Positions 15,178-28,826 of a stretch of 64,000 bases of DNA are shown here, piece after piece (position 1 is the first letter of the stretch; each line of letters opens with the position of its first letter). The position numbers and the translations under genes were made by a program. Below the pieces are notes generated by a model. The model worked only from the letters and a program-made list of their open reading frames with translations, searched no databases and had not been told where the DNA came from. The DNA comes from Planctomycetota bacterium (GTDB taxonomy: Bacteria > Planctomycetota > PUPC01 > DSUN01), in the NCBI GenBank assembly GCA_035384565.1, contig DAOOIT010000004.1, positions 1 through 64,000 of the forward strand, written 5' to 3'.

Positions 15178-16191
15178 TCACTTGGCGTCGGGGTCCTGGC
15201 GGCGGCGCTCGAGTTCCTTGCGGTAGAAGGCAACCTGGGCTTCGAGGCGCGTCTTGTCTTCGCCTTCGGCCTCGGCGGCGGCCTTGGCGGCGGTCTCGGC
15301 GGCGAGGGCCACGTGGCCGAGCTCATAGTGCACGCGGGCCAGGGCGGCGAGCACGCCCACGGCCTTGGCGTCGGAGAGGGCGGCGGCCTGCTTCGCCAGT
15401 TCCAGGGCCTTGGGCAGGTCGCGGTGCTCCAGGTCGCCGGCCGTGCTGAGGGTGAGAGCCACCTCGATCAGCGCTTCGGGGTCCTTGGCGCAGCCCTTGG
15501 CCATGTCGAGCAGCACGGGCCAGGTCTCCTCGAGCTTGCCCTGGTCGCGCAGGATGGCGCGCTTCAGGCGATAGGCGTCGGGGTCGTCGGGCACCTCGCG
15601 GATGATCTCGTTGACCACCTCCATGACCCGCTCCTGGTCGCGGGTGCGGGCGGCGTCGCCCAGCTTCTGCTGAAGCGCCGCGAGCTTCTTGGCCCGGGCC
15701 GCGTCGAACTTGCCGGCCACGAGCTCCTCGATCACCTGGGCCATCTTGGTCAGCGGATGGCCGTGCCAGGCCACCTTGCCGTCGCGGTCCACCACGAAGG
15801 CGTGGGGGATGCCGGCCACGCCCTTCATGTAGGCGTTGTTCGTCTTGCCCGCGTCGTCGAGCCCCACGTGGTAGTCCATGGCCATGGTTTCCATGTACTT
15901 CTTCACCGTGGCCTCGTCCTCCTCGGTGATGCCGACGAAGACAACGTCCTTGTCCCCGTACTTCTTATGCAGCTTGTTGATGTGGGGGATGGTGCGGCGG
16001 CAGGGCTGGCACCAGGTGGCCCAGAACTCGACGACCAGCACCTTGCCCTTGGCCGCCTCGAGGGTCACGGGCTTGTTGGCGACCCAGGTTTTCACCTGGA
16101 TGGCGGGTGCCGTGTCGCCCACGTCGAGCGCCAGGGCGCTTGAGCCGCCGAGAAGAGCCGCCGCCAGGACTGCCAGAAGGGTTCGGGTCAT
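15178..16191 (-). CDS. Exported TlpA-like thioredoxin protein with helical repeat C-terminus
   Basis: 337 residues. Signal peptide about 1-22, then a thioredoxin-fold domain of the TlpA/ResA type (about 25-160). The redox motif is WCQPC (Cys61, Cys64), preceded by VLVVEFWAT, with the cis-Pro in GVAGIPHAFVVDRDG. Residues 165-337 are Ala/Leu-rich helices resembling TPR units (PDDPDAYRLKRAILRDQGKL and ALELAKQAAALSDAKA). It probably reduces disulfides of periplasmic proteins, with the repeats as a protein-binding platform. The ATG at 16191 begins the signal sequence; the upstream in-frame extension is not plausible. Confidence 0.88.
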   Translation of the reverse strand: MTRTLLAVLAAALLGGSSALALDVGDTAPAIQVKTWVANKPVTLEAAKGKVLVVEFWATWCQPCRRTIPHINKLHKKYGDKDVVFVGITEEDEATVKKYMETMAMDYHVGLDDAGKTNNAYMKGVAGIPHAFVVDRDGKVAWHGHPLTKMAQVIEELVAGKFDAARAKKLAALQQKLGDAARTRDQERVMEVVNEIIREVPDDPDAYRLKRAILRDQGKLEETWPVLLDMAKGCAKDPEALIEVALTLSTAGDLEHRDLPKALELAKQAAALSDAKAVGVLAALARVHYELGHVALAAETAAKAAAEAEGEDKTRLEAQVAFYRKELERRRQDPDAK

Positions 16192-16396
16192 CGGGGCTGT
16201 CTCCAGAAAACTACGCCCTGCGTACGCAAAGGAACACACATCCACCTCGCCCGGACACTGAGGCTCCAACCCTGCCGGGATCATTCGCGGCGCTGCGTCG
16301 TTCCCGCTGCGAAGCGGCCGCGAGCATTCCGCTTGCGGGCCTCTTCGGCCGCTCGACAGGCGGGGCGCTTGTCGCCGCGGGAGTCCGCAACGGGAG

Positions 16397-16480
16397 CTAC
16401 TTCGCGCCCGCGTCCTTGGCCTTCTTGTCTTTCTTGGGCTTCTTCGGCTCTTTGCGGTCGCGGTAGTTTCCTTTGGCCAT
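16397..16480 (-). CDS. 27-residue lysine-rich small protein
   Basis: ATG at 16480 with AGGAGG six nt upstream (an ideal ribosome binding site). The peptide starts MAKGNYRDRKEPKKPKK and is Lys/Arg-rich throughout. It begins 14 nt after the metG stop, so it is probably translated from the same message. Similar very short MAKG...KEPKKPKK peptides are common next to unrelated genes in bacteria; I know of no function. The strong RBS and recognisable pattern make it a likely real gene. Confidence 0.65.
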   Translation of the reverse strand: MAKGNYRDRKEPKKPKKDKKAKDAGAK

Positions 16481-16494
16481 GGGTGTCCTCCTGA

Positions 16495-18192
<1,698 letters not shown>

Positions 18193-18228
18193 GCGGACTC
18201 CTCGCCAGGGCAACGCCCTGGCTGCCAT

Positions 18229-18257
18229 ATTTTACCATCCCCGCGGGTGACTCACAA
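18229..18257 (-). promoter_or_regulatory. metG promoter
   Basis: Read on the minus strand: TTGTGA (18257-18252), 17 bp, TAAAAT (18234-18229); start near 18221. Confidence 0.6.
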
Positions 18258-18334
18258 ATGGAGGAGGGGACAGGCGCCGGGCGGTGAAGCGCCGCCGCGG
18301 CCTCCGGCGCCTGACCGCGCTGCTGAGCGAGACG

Positions 18335-19099
18335 CTACGGGGCGGGCTTGAGACGCTGCATCTCGATGTTCCGCACGGCGCCCTGCGTGCTCCAGGAGAA
18401 GAAGCCGAGCGGCCGGCAGGGCAGCAGTTCGTCGTAGATGGTGAACTTGTGGGTGCCCCGCTCGAGGTCCACCACCTGCTTGTCGCCGACCCAGGCCTCG
18501 ATCTTGGCCTTGGTGACGCGGAGGCGGAACTCGTGCCACTGGTTGTTCTTGAAGCTCATGATCTTCGTCTGCTCGTTGTCGCTGGCGTTGCGGTCGTCTA
18601 TGCTCGAGAGGCCCACCACGCTGTCGCCCCAGCCGCCGCACACGAAGGTCACATGGGAGTCGCCCACCGGGACCGTGAGGCCGCCGAAGATGTCAATGCC
18701 GTTCTGCCGGCAACCATCCCAGCGCACCTCGAATTCCTCTTTCGGGAAGTCGCCTTCCCACTGGATGCCGGTGAAGGGCATGCCCTCGCCGAGTACGATG
18801 GCGCCGTCCTTTACCTCCACCTTGCCGGCGAGCGAGAAGCTGTCCTCCTTCAGCACCTTCCAGCCGTTGAGGCTCTTGCCGTCGAACATCTGGAACCAGT
18901 CGCCCGGCGGCACGGTGGCGGGGGTGACCTGTTTGGCCTTCTCGGGGGTCTTGGCCGCCTCCTTGGTCTCGGGGGCCTCCGTGGTTTTCGGCGCCTCCTT
19001 CGCTTTGGCCGGTTCGGCGGGCTTGGTATCGGGCGGGGCTGAGCAGCCGCTGAGCATTGCCGCGGCCATGGCCGCAAGGCACGCGAGCGTTGTTCTCAT
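18335..19099 (-). CDS. DUF1080 (concanavalin-like) lipoprotein
   Basis: 254 residues. A lipoprotein signal with lipobox MLSGC is followed by a Lys/Glu/Pro/Ala/Thr-rich spacer (about 25-65). The DUF1080 domain comes next, with its recognisable opening WFQMFDGKSLNGWKVL, then FEVRWDGCRQNGIDIFGGL, NQWHEFRLRV and a C-terminal GFFSWSTQGAVRNIEM. The fold is related to LamG/concanavalin beta-sandwiches; members are linked to glycan binding and to 3-keto-glycoside hydrolysis. The ATG at 19099 is better spaced from AAGGA than the ATG at 19108. It has its own promoter at 19168-19196. Confidence 0.9.
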   Translation of the reverse strand: MRTTLACLAAMAAAMLSGCSAPPDTKPAEPAKAKEAPKTTEAPETKEAAKTPEKAKQVTPATVPPGDWFQMFDGKSLNGWKVLKEDSFSLAGKVEVKDGAIVLGEGMPFTGIQWEGDFPKEEFEVRWDGCRQNGIDIFGGLTVPVGDSHVTFVCGGWGDSVVGLSSIDDRNASDNEQTKIMSFKNNQWHEFRLRVTKAKIEAWVGDKQVVDLERGTHKFTIYDELLPCRPLGFFSWSTQGAVRNIEMQRLKPAP

Positions 19100-19167
19100 T
19101 GCGGTCATCCTTTCCGGCGAGGGATTCCAGGGAGGCCGCCGTCCCGTGGCGGCTGCGCGGTGCCTGC

Positions 19168-19196
19168 ATCGTACCCGTGCCCACCTCCGATGTCAA
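19168..19196 (-). promoter_or_regulatory. Promoter of the DUF1080 gene
   Basis: Read on the minus strand: TTGACA (19196-19191), 17 bp, TACGAT (19173-19168). A near-perfect match. Confidence 0.7.
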
Positions 19197-19234
19197 GGCG
19201 GGGCAGGCCGCCACGCTACGCAGGCGCCGATGTG

Positions 19235-22015
<2,781 letters not shown>

Positions 22016-22046
22016 GGCCGGTCTCGATCCCTTTCGCTGGTGCGGG

Positions 22047-22892
22047 TCAGTTCTTGGGCTTGGGCTTCGGCTTGGCGGGGGCGGCCTCCTTCTCGCGCCA
22101 ACTGGCCGTGTAGAAGTGCGGCCATGGGCGGCGCTTGAACGTCGCGGCGTCGAAGTCGGGCAGCGCCACCACCCCGTCGCCCACACGAATGCCGCCGAGC
22201 CCGGGCACGTAGCCGAAGGTGAGTTCGGTGCCGGGACCGCCCATCTTGCGCTCCTCGCGGAAGAGGTGGCGGTTCATCTTCACCGTCCAGATCTTGCCCG
22301 TCTTGCGCATCTCGCACAGGTCGAGGCGGCGAATCTGGATGCCCTTGAGCTCGGTGCCGCCGGGGTCGAAGGTCCGCTTGTCGCGTATCTGCTCGACGAG
22401 CAGCTTCACGGTGCCCGGGTTGCCGCCCATGCGCACGATGCGCTTGATGTTGAAGTAGTCTTCGCTCATCCAGGTGACCTCTTCGATGCCGTCGCGGGCC
22501 TCCTTGGGGAGCTCGGTCAGGCCGTCGGGCGGGTCGAGGGTGATGCCCTCGAAGACCTTGTCCTTGAACTTCAGCACGAGGTCGTACTTGCCGGGCGGGA
22601 GGCCCTGGAGGGAGACGACGCCGGCGCCGCGGTCAATGTTGGCGACGTAGGTCTTGTATTCGGTCGCCTCGACGACGATGGCCTCTTCGAGGTCGGCGAT
22701 GGGCTGGACGGCCACGCGGAGGCCGCCCGGGCCGCCGGGCGGGGTGTCGTGGAATTTCTCGGCGAGGGCGGTTGCCGCCAGGAGCGCGAGGATGGAGAGG
22801 ACGCGGGCGATGGCGGGGGGTGGATTGGGGAGTGCGGATTGGTGGAGAGCGGAGAGCCGAAATCCGAAATCCGGAATCCGAGATCGTCTCAT
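22047..22892 (-). CDS. Exported protein of unknown function in the MoxR operon
   Basis: 281 residues. An unusually long leader (about 45 residues) has a hydrophobic core ARVLSILALLAATALA, then a beta-rich region containing GLPPGKYDLVLKFKDKVFEG, which resembles carboxypeptidase-regulatory/Ig-like domains. A second half includes EDYFNIKRIVRMGGN and ends in a PKPKPK tail. I recognise no enzyme motif. The first 27 residues are encoded by dispersed intergenic-type repeat DNA (ATCCGAAATCC phrases), yet the ATG at 22892 has AAGGAG at good spacing and no better ATG/GTG/TTG start lies downstream. It starts 16 nt after the previous gene and is followed 31 nt later by the MoxR fusion. Confidence 0.72.
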   Translation of the reverse strand: MRRSRIPDFGFRLSALHQSALPNPPPAIARVLSILALLAATALAEKFHDTPPGGPGGLRVAVQPIADLEEAIVVEATEYKTYVANIDRGAGVVSLQGLPPGKYDLVLKFKDKVFEGITLDPPDGLTELPKEARDGIEEVTWMSEDYFNIKRIVRMGGNPGTVKLLVEQIRDKRTFDPGGTELKGIQIRRLDLCEMRKTGKIWTVKMNRHLFREERKMGGPGTELTFGYVPGLGGIRVGDGVVALPDFDAATFKRRPWPHFYTASWREKEAAPAKPKPKPKN

Positions 22893-22908
22893 CGGGCCGT
22901 CTCCTTCA

Positions 22909-25065
22909 CTACTCCCTGACCGCTTGCTGCGCGGCGCGGCTCTTGGGGTATTCGCGCATCACCTTCTCGATCAGCTCGCGGGCCTTGGCGGTGTTGCCGA
23001 GCTTGCGGTGGGCGCGGGCCATGAGCAGCTCGACGTCGGGCAGGTAGGGCGTGAGCGGGTTGAGCTTCACGAGGGTTTCGAGTTCGACCAGGGCGCGGTC
23101 GGGCTCGCCGAGCTTGTCGAAGTAGCGCGCGGTCATGAGGATCAGGTCGCCGCTGAGCTTGCCGCTGGGGTATTCGATCTCCCAGAGCACGAGGCCCTCG
23201 CGGGCGGCGCGCAGGGCGCCGTTCTCGATGTGGGACCAGACGGTTTCGAGGAAGCCGCCCTGGCGGACGGCGATGGTGCGACGGTCGGCCTCGGCGTAGG
23301 TGATCTTCTGGGCGTCGCGGTAGGCCTCCTCGGCCTTGGCGAAGTCGCCCTGGGCGCGGTAGACGTCGCCGATCTTTACGGCGGCGATGCGTTCTTCGAG
23401 GCCGCTGCGGGTGCGCAGGATGCTCCTGGCGGCCTCGAGGGCGCGTTCGGGCTGCTTGAGCTTGTGGAGGAGGATCTCGAGGCGCTCCATCTGCGCGCGG
23501 GCCGCGTCGAGCCGGGTGGGCGCCTCGGGCACCAGGGCGGCGTAGATCTTCATCGCCCGCTCCGGCTCCTTCACGGAGCAGGCCAGGGCCAGGCGGTCAG
23601 CGGCGCGCCAGGCCTTGGGGCCCTTGACGCCGAAGCTGTTGGCGTAGGCCTCGGTGAAGGGCTTGATGCGCTCGGCGTCCTCCTCGGTCTCCACCAGCTC
23701 CCAGAGGGCCTCCATCGTGCGCTCGGAGTACTTCGTGCAGTCGGTGGCCACGATGATGCCCACGTAGCGGCGCACGGCGTCGGTGTCGAGGATCGTGAAG
23801 TTCTTCAGGGCGGGCGAGAGGGTGACGATGGCGCCGTAGGTGTCGAGCGGCTTGCCGTCCTCGCCCACGATGCGGGCCACGACGGTGAACGGCCCGTCGC
23901 CCACGTAGATGTGCTCCTTGCCTTCGCCGGTCCCGGTGGAGCCGTCGCCGTAGTCCCACAGCACCCGGGCCTTCTCGGGCACGTTGCGGCACTGGGTGTG
24001 GAAGGTGACACGGGTGAACTGCTCGAGCTCGACGGGCTCGGGCTTGGCCTCTTTTTCTTTCTCCTTGGGGTCTGCGGCGTGGCCCTTGAACTCGAGCTTG
24101 CCGGCCCGGGGGTCGGGCTTGCGGTCCACGAGGAGCTGGTCCTCCTGGGCCCAGGAGAAAGCGGCGAGGGGGGCGTTGGCGCGGCGCTCGACGGCTCCCG
24201 CCTTGGCGACCGGCGTGTGCACGAAGGCGGATTCGGGGATCACCTTCCAGCCCTGTTCGCCGGGGGGCGTCCAGCCGAGCATCATGCACGTTTCGCCCTG
24301 GGTCTTGGCGTGGTAGTATTCGATCTTGTATTCGCCCTTGTTGAGGGTGATGTCGGCGCCGTGCTGGCCCTGGCGGCCGCCGCCGGCGTCGTGGTGGCCC
24401 GGCCACTCGCAGAGCAGCTTGCCGTCGAGGAAGACGTACGAGGCCTCGCTCGAGGCGGTGTAGATGCGGTACTTGCCCGGCTTCTCGACCTTGAGGTAGC
24501 CGACGTAGTAGGAGGCGAAGAGGCTGTCGGGGCCGAAGGGGTTGATGCCGTGGAAGATGTTCTCGACGAAGCCGATGCCATGGAAGTCGCCCGCGCGCAC
24601 AGCGGCCTGGATAGGCTTGTGGCTCTCGAGGGCGCCGCCGGGGCAGGGCATGGTGTGAAGGAGGAGGCTGAGCTTGGGCTCCCACGAGCCGCCGGCCGGG
24701 CGGGGCGTGTCGCCGGGGATGCGGGCGCCGTAGTAGACGAAGGCGGAGCCTTTGGCCCGCGCGGCGTTGTAGGCGATCCACGTTTCGCCGCCGCGGCGAT
24801 GGGCCAGGACGCGGAAGGGGAGGGCCTGGCCCTGCTCGTCCACCACGAGGGGGGAGCCGCTGGGGATGTGGCCGCCGTCGCAGAAGGCGAAGGCCACGGT
24901 ATCGGCGTCGCCGCCGCCGAGGATCTGCCGGCGGTATTCGCGGGGGGCTTTCCACTCGGCGCCCAGGCAGGCCGCCAGCGGCACGGAGCACGCCACGAGC
25001 TCCAGCACGAGGAGCCCGAGGGCCGGGCGCTTGCGGTGGGGGGCCTGGGGCGAGCGCTCTCTCAC
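22909..25065 (-). CDS. Exported PA14/PKD/TPR protein
   Basis: 718 residues. The start is a GTG overlapping the upstream stop (GTGA), so it is translationally coupled to the DUF4175-like gene. A signal peptide ends near residue 35. The first domain (about 36-115) resembles DUF2341. A PA14-like domain lies around 185-290 (KPGKYRIYTASSEASYVFLD), a PKD-like domain around 345-420 (VLWDYGDGSTGTGEGKEHIY), and the C-terminal 220 residues are TPR-like helices (YRAQGDFAKAEEAYRDA; KLGNTAKARELIEKVMREYP). It is likely a periplasmic or surface scaffold binding glycans or partner proteins. No catalytic site is seen. Confidence 0.82.
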   Translation of the reverse strand: MRERSPQAPHRKRPALGLLVLELVACSVPLAACLGAEWKAPREYRRQILGGGDADTVAFAFCDGGHIPSGSPLVVDEQGQALPFRVLAHRRGGETWIAYNAARAKGSAFVYYGARIPGDTPRPAGGSWEPKLSLLLHTMPCPGGALESHKPIQAAVRAGDFHGIGFVENIFHGINPFGPDSLFASYYVGYLKVEKPGKYRIYTASSEASYVFLDGKLLCEWPGHHDAGGGRQGQHGADITLNKGEYKIEYYHAKTQGETCMMLGWTPPGEQGWKVIPESAFVHTPVAKAGAVERRANAPLAAFSWAQEDQLLVDRKPDPRAGKLEFKGHAADPKEKEKEAKPEPVELEQFTRVTFHTQCRNVPEKARVLWDYGDGSTGTGEGKEHIYVGDGPFTVVARIVGEDGKPLDTYGAIVTLSPALKNFTILDTDAVRRYVGIIVATDCTKYSERTMEALWELVETEEDAERIKPFTEAYANSFGVKGPKAWRAADRLALACSVKEPERAMKIYAALVPEAPTRLDAARAQMERLEILLHKLKQPERALEAARSILRTRSGLEERIAAVKIGDVYRAQGDFAKAEEAYRDAQKITYAEADRRTIAVRQGGFLETVWSHIENGALRAAREGLVLWEIEYPSGKLSGDLILMTARYFDKLGEPDRALVELETLVKLNPLTPYLPDVELLMARAHRKLGNTAKARELIEKVMREYPKSRAAQQAVRE

Positions 25066-28000
25066 TTGACCGCCCCCGCGGCGATGGCCTTGTAGTATTC
25101 GGAGACGAGGCGCTCGAACTCGGGCGGGATCGGCTCCTCCTTGGCGTTGAGCATTTCTTCCTTGAGGGCGGTGGGGAGGCGGTGGCGCGGGTCGAGGGCC
25201 ACGGCGCCTTCGCCGGCGGCGGCGCGCTTGGTGTTCTGGAGGGCGTGGACGATGCGGCGCTGGGTTTCGGCGAAGCCGACGAGGTCGCCGGCGCGGGCCT
25301 GCTGCTCGGCCTTCTGCATCAGGACGATGGCCTCGTCGAGTTCGCCGGTGGGCAGGTACATGAGGGTGGCCTTGGAGTAGACGGTTTCGGCGTCGCGGCG
25401 CACCTCGCGCTGGCGGCGTTCGAGGTCGCGCAGGGCGAGTTCGTTGCGGGGCGGGGCGGTGCCGCTGAGGCCGCCTTCGCCGCCGATGCCGCTCTGCTTG
25501 CCGCCGCCGGTGGCCTTGGCCTTGGATTCGGGGTTCTCCTCGTCAATCTGGCCTTCGCCGAAGGGGTCGTGGGTGCGGCGGGCCTTGGTTTCGCGCCCCT
25601 CGAGGTCCTTGGCCTTGCCGTCTACCAGCTCGCCGTTGGCGTTGCCTTCGCGGCCCGCGCCGGAGCGGCCGGCCATTTCGTTGGCGTTGGGCTTCTCGTT
25701 GCCGCTCTTGCCCTTGGCGCTCCAGTTCGAGATGGGGCCGTCGGCCACGTCCCAGCCGGCCGGGATGTCGGCCGTGGCGGCGTTCGAGGCGGAGTCCTGG
25801 GCCTGTTCGTCCACCTCTTCCTGCTTGTCCACGAGGTCGCCCACTAGGTCTTCCATCTCCTGGGGCAGGTCCACGAGCGGGATGTTGGGCATCTCGTTCT
25901 TGTCCCAGGCCTCCTGCTTCCATTTCTGGGCGTCGGGCTTGTCCATGAGCCACATTTCCATGTCGGCCATGCGTTCCTTGACCTTGTCGAGTGCGGCGAG
26001 CATGCCCTCGTCGCGGTCTACGGCGATTTCCTCGGCGGGTGCGCTCTCGCTGCCGGGGACCTGGGTGATGTCTTCGAAGACCTCGCGCATTTCCTGCACG
26101 AGTTCGTTGCACGAGGGCACTTCGGGGAAGAGGGCGAGGTCCTTGGCCATCTGCTCGACGGCGTCCTCGATTTTCTCTTTCACGCCTTCGAGTTCGGCGG
26201 CGCGGGTGGCGACCTCCTTGGCCTTGTCGCCGCGGTTGTCCTTCGAGCGTTCGAGTTCTTCGCTGATTTCTTTGACGGCGGCCTGGAGCTTGGCGAGCTT
26301 TTCGGCCTTGTCTTTGGCCTCTTCGAGGGTTTTCTTGAGGTTTTCGAGTTTTTCGGCGGCGGCGGCGATGATGGGGGCGCGGAGGAATTCGGCGATGGCG
26401 CGCAGGTCGGCCATCACCTTGTCTTGCTCGGGCAGGGCGGGGGCGAACTGGCCTTTCTCGATGCGGGAGGCGGCGAGGAGCATGTTCTGGCGGATCTGCC
26501 GCGAGTCGATCATCTTGGCCGCCTCGTCGAAGCGGGTGGCCTGCTCGGCGTCGGACTTGGCGATGAGGCGGGCCTGTTCCTGGAGCATTTCCTTGAGTTG
26601 GGCGAGGCGGGCCGTGAGCTTGTCCTGCCGCTGGGCGAGGGCGGGGCTGCCCTGGGCGGCGTTGGCCTCGGCGGCGGCCTGGGTGTCGGTGCGGATGCGC
26701 TGTTGTTCGCGGATGAGCTCGTCAATCACGGCGAAGATGTCGCGGAGGGCCGCCGTGTCCATGGCCCGCTGGAGCTGGTCCATGCGGCCGGTGAGGCGGG
26801 CGAGGATGACGCGCTCGGTGTCGAGTGCCGCCTTGAGGGCGTCGGCCGGCTTCTCGGCCCTGGCCACGGTGCGGAGCTGGGTGACGGCCTGGAGCATTTC
26901 GCCGTCGAAGAGCACCTGGAGGACGCCGCGGAGGGGCAACCGCTCGTCCATGAGGGCGAGGAGCTTGCCGCTGGCGGCGCGGATTTCCTCTTGGAGGGCG
27001 ATGGAGGCGGCGAGCTTCTCGGCCGCGCCGGCGAGCGAGCCGGGCTGTTTGAGTTCGCTGGCGCGCAGGATCTCGCCGTCGGCGATGTTGCGTCGCTGCT
27101 TCTGGATGATCTGGGCGAGTTCCACGGCGGCCAGCTTGGTGGTCTCGCGGCTCTTGTTCTCGGCCTCTTCGGGCGAGAGGATGGTCACGGTGATGCGCCC
27201 CGAGCGGGTGACGCCGGGGCCGGTCACGTCGTTCCAGTCCTTGGCGACGACCTGGAGCGAGGCCGACTTGCCGGGCTCGATGCCCAGCTTGGCCACGGGG
27301 AGCGGATGGGTGACCTGGAGGACCTTCTGCGTCTTGCCCTCGCCCTGCCAGTCGGCGAGCACCTCATCGGTCTCCTTCGGCTCGCCCTCCTTGGCGGGGT
27401 GGAGGCGGACGATCTGGGCGCTTGCGACGCCGTAGCGGTCGGTGACGGTGAACTGGAAGGGCAATGTGGCTTCGGGCTTGACGACCAGTTGCGCGGGCGG
27501 CGAGTCGAGGGCGATCTCGGGCGGCTCGTCGGGCAGCAGCTCGATGTCGCGCGAGACGGGCTTGCTGGGGAACCCGGCCGTGTCGGTGAGGTCAATGTGG
27601 TAGCTGCCCTGGGCTTTGACGGGGAAGGAGCCGGTGACCACGGTGCCGCCCTCGATGGCCATGGCGAGGGGCTCGGCGGCCGTGGAGAGCACGAGGGCCG
27701 CCTTGGCGATCGGCTTCGAGCAGGTCGCGCGAATGTCCACCCGCGAGCCGGGCAGGGCGCGCACGGTGCCGCTGTCCTGCGAAGCGGCCGGCAGCCCGGT
27801 GTAGGCGGGCGGGGCGATCTCGAGCTTGACGTCGGTGACGGCGGGGCGATGGTGGGCGGTGATGGTGTAGGCGTCGGACTCCGCGTCGCCGGCGACGATG
27901 TGGTAGGCGAAGGTGCGGCTGACGTCGGCCATCAGGCACTGGAGCTTGCCCGGCGCGTCGCCGGGCCGCATCACGGCCACCTGCTCCTGGTCGTTCTCGG

Positions 28001-28700
28001 GCGTGTAGACGAGGAGCACGCTGTCGGGCAGCTTGCCGGCGAGTTGGACTCCGATCGTCACGTCGTTGCCCACGAGCACGTTCTGGTTCTTGGGCGTCAC
28101 ATCCACGATCTTCGTCTGGGTGAGGGGCCGGACGCCGGCGAAGGGCACGAGCACGCGGGCGAGTGCGTTGGCGAAGTGGCTGGGGTAGAGGATGCCGTAG
28201 GCGGCCATGCCGCCGAGGACGAGTGCCGCGGCGCCCAGAGCGGCGGCCAGGCGGCGCTTGGGGATGGCGGCGGTGAGGTCGGCCCGGGCCGCGCCGGCGT
28301 TGCCCTGCTCGACGACGGCGTGGATCAGCTCGCTCGCCTCCGCGTCGTCCTCGCGGGCCAGGAGGAGGGCGTTGATCATCGCGTTGTCCATCTGGGGGAA
28401 CTTCTGCTCGACCTTCACGGCCATGCGTTCGGCGGTGAGCGGCTCGCGCAACAGTCGCGCCCCCCAGCGGACGAGGAGCACGGCGATGCCGGCCAGGCCG
28501 GCGAGGGCGAGGAGGCGCACGGCCATGGGCAGGTGCAGCAGGTTGTCGAGCACCATGGCCGAGCCGAGGGCCGCCAGCACGGCGGCCACGAACAGGCCGA
28601 AGGCCTCGACGAGCCAGACGCCGCGCTGGTGGTCCTGAAGCGTCTCGAGCCGGCGGCGCAACCGCCCGGCCGAGGCCGTGATCTGCTCTTTGGGGATCAT
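25062..28700 (-). CDS. Large DUF4175-like membrane protein
   Basis: 1212 residues. Two N-terminal transmembrane helices (about 28-50 and 58-78) and a third near 150-170 are followed by Ig-like extracytoplasmic domains (about 195-480). A long helical, Glu/Lys/Ala-rich region with likely coiled coils comes next (about 500-900), then a low-complexity acidic and Gly-rich tail (about 960-1090) and a terminal helical segment (about 1100-1212). This layout matches planctomycete and Bacteroidetes DUF4175-type proteins that neighbour MoxR/DUF58/BatA genes. It is probably the major envelope-spanning subunit of the system. The ATG at 28700 has GAGGAG seven nt upstream. Confidence 0.82.
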   Translation of the reverse strand: MIPKEQITASAGRLRRRLETLQDHQRGVWLVEAFGLFVAAVLAALGSAMVLDNLLHLPMAVRLLALAGLAGIAVLLVRWGARLLREPLTAERMAVKVEQKFPQMDNAMINALLLAREDDAEASELIHAVVEQGNAGAARADLTAAIPKRRLAAALGAAALVLGGMAAYGILYPSHFANALARVLVPFAGVRPLTQTKIVDVTPKNQNVLVGNDVTIGVQLAGKLPDSVLLVYTPENDQEQVAVMRPGDAPGKLQCLMADVSRTFAYHIVAGDAESDAYTITAHHRPAVTDVKLEIAPPAYTGLPAASQDSGTVRALPGSRVDIRATCSKPIAKAALVLSTAAEPLAMAIEGGTVVTGSFPVKAQGSYHIDLTDTAGFPSKPVSRDIELLPDEPPEIALDSPPAQLVVKPEATLPFQFTVTDRYGVASAQIVRLHPAKEGEPKETDEVLADWQGEGKTQKVLQVTHPLPVAKLGIEPGKSASLQVVAKDWNDVTGPGVTRSGRITVTILSPEEAENKSRETTKLAAVELAQIIQKQRRNIADGEILRASELKQPGSLAGAAEKLAASIALQEEIRAASGKLLALMDERLPLRGVLQVLFDGEMLQAVTQLRTVARAEKPADALKAALDTERVILARLTGRMDQLQRAMDTAALRDIFAVIDELIREQQRIRTDTQAAAEANAAQGSPALAQRQDKLTARLAQLKEMLQEQARLIAKSDAEQATRFDEAAKMIDSRQIRQNMLLAASRIEKGQFAPALPEQDKVMADLRAIAEFLRAPIIAAAAEKLENLKKTLEEAKDKAEKLAKLQAAVKEISEELERSKDNRGDKAKEVATRAAELEGVKEKIEDAVEQMAKDLALFPEVPSCNELVQEMREVFEDITQVPGSESAPAEEIAVDRDEGMLAALDKVKERMADMEMWLMDKPDAQKWKQEAWDKNEMPNIPLVDLPQEMEDLVGDLVDKQEEVDEQAQDSASNAATADIPAGWDVADGPISNWSAKGKSGNEKPNANEMAGRSGAGREGNANGELVDGKAKDLEGRETKARRTHDPFGEGQIDEENPESKAKATGGGKQSGIGGEGGLSGTAPPRNELALRDLERRQREVRRDAETVYSKATLMYLPTGELDEAIVLMQKAEQQARAGDLVGFAETQRRIVHALQNTKRAAAGEGAVALDPRHRLPTALKEEMLNAKEEPIPPEFERLVSEYYKAIAAGAVK

Positions 28701-28730
28701 GACGTGCTCCTCAAGGCGGACCCTGCACGG

Positions 28731-28820
28731 GATAGGACGGATCGGACTCATAGGACCGATATGACAAGCCGGGGACGGCGCGCCCCCAGGTCCTGTCTGT
28801 CCCATCAGTCTTGTCGGTCC
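28731..28820. repeat. Inverted GGAC/GTCC tract between operon genes
   Basis: Left side (28731-28768) is built from GGATAGGAC/GGATCGGAC phrases, right side (28790-28820) from GTCCTGTC/GTCTTGTCGGTCC. The two halves can pair imperfectly. A single-sided relative is at 53651-53689. Confidence 0.6.
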
Positions 28821-28826
28821 TGGGCA

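Noticed and set aside
18193..18228. Earlier metG start at 18228
   Set aside because: That start overlaps the -10 box and would lie upstream of the predicted transcription start; ATG 18192 has GAGGAG.
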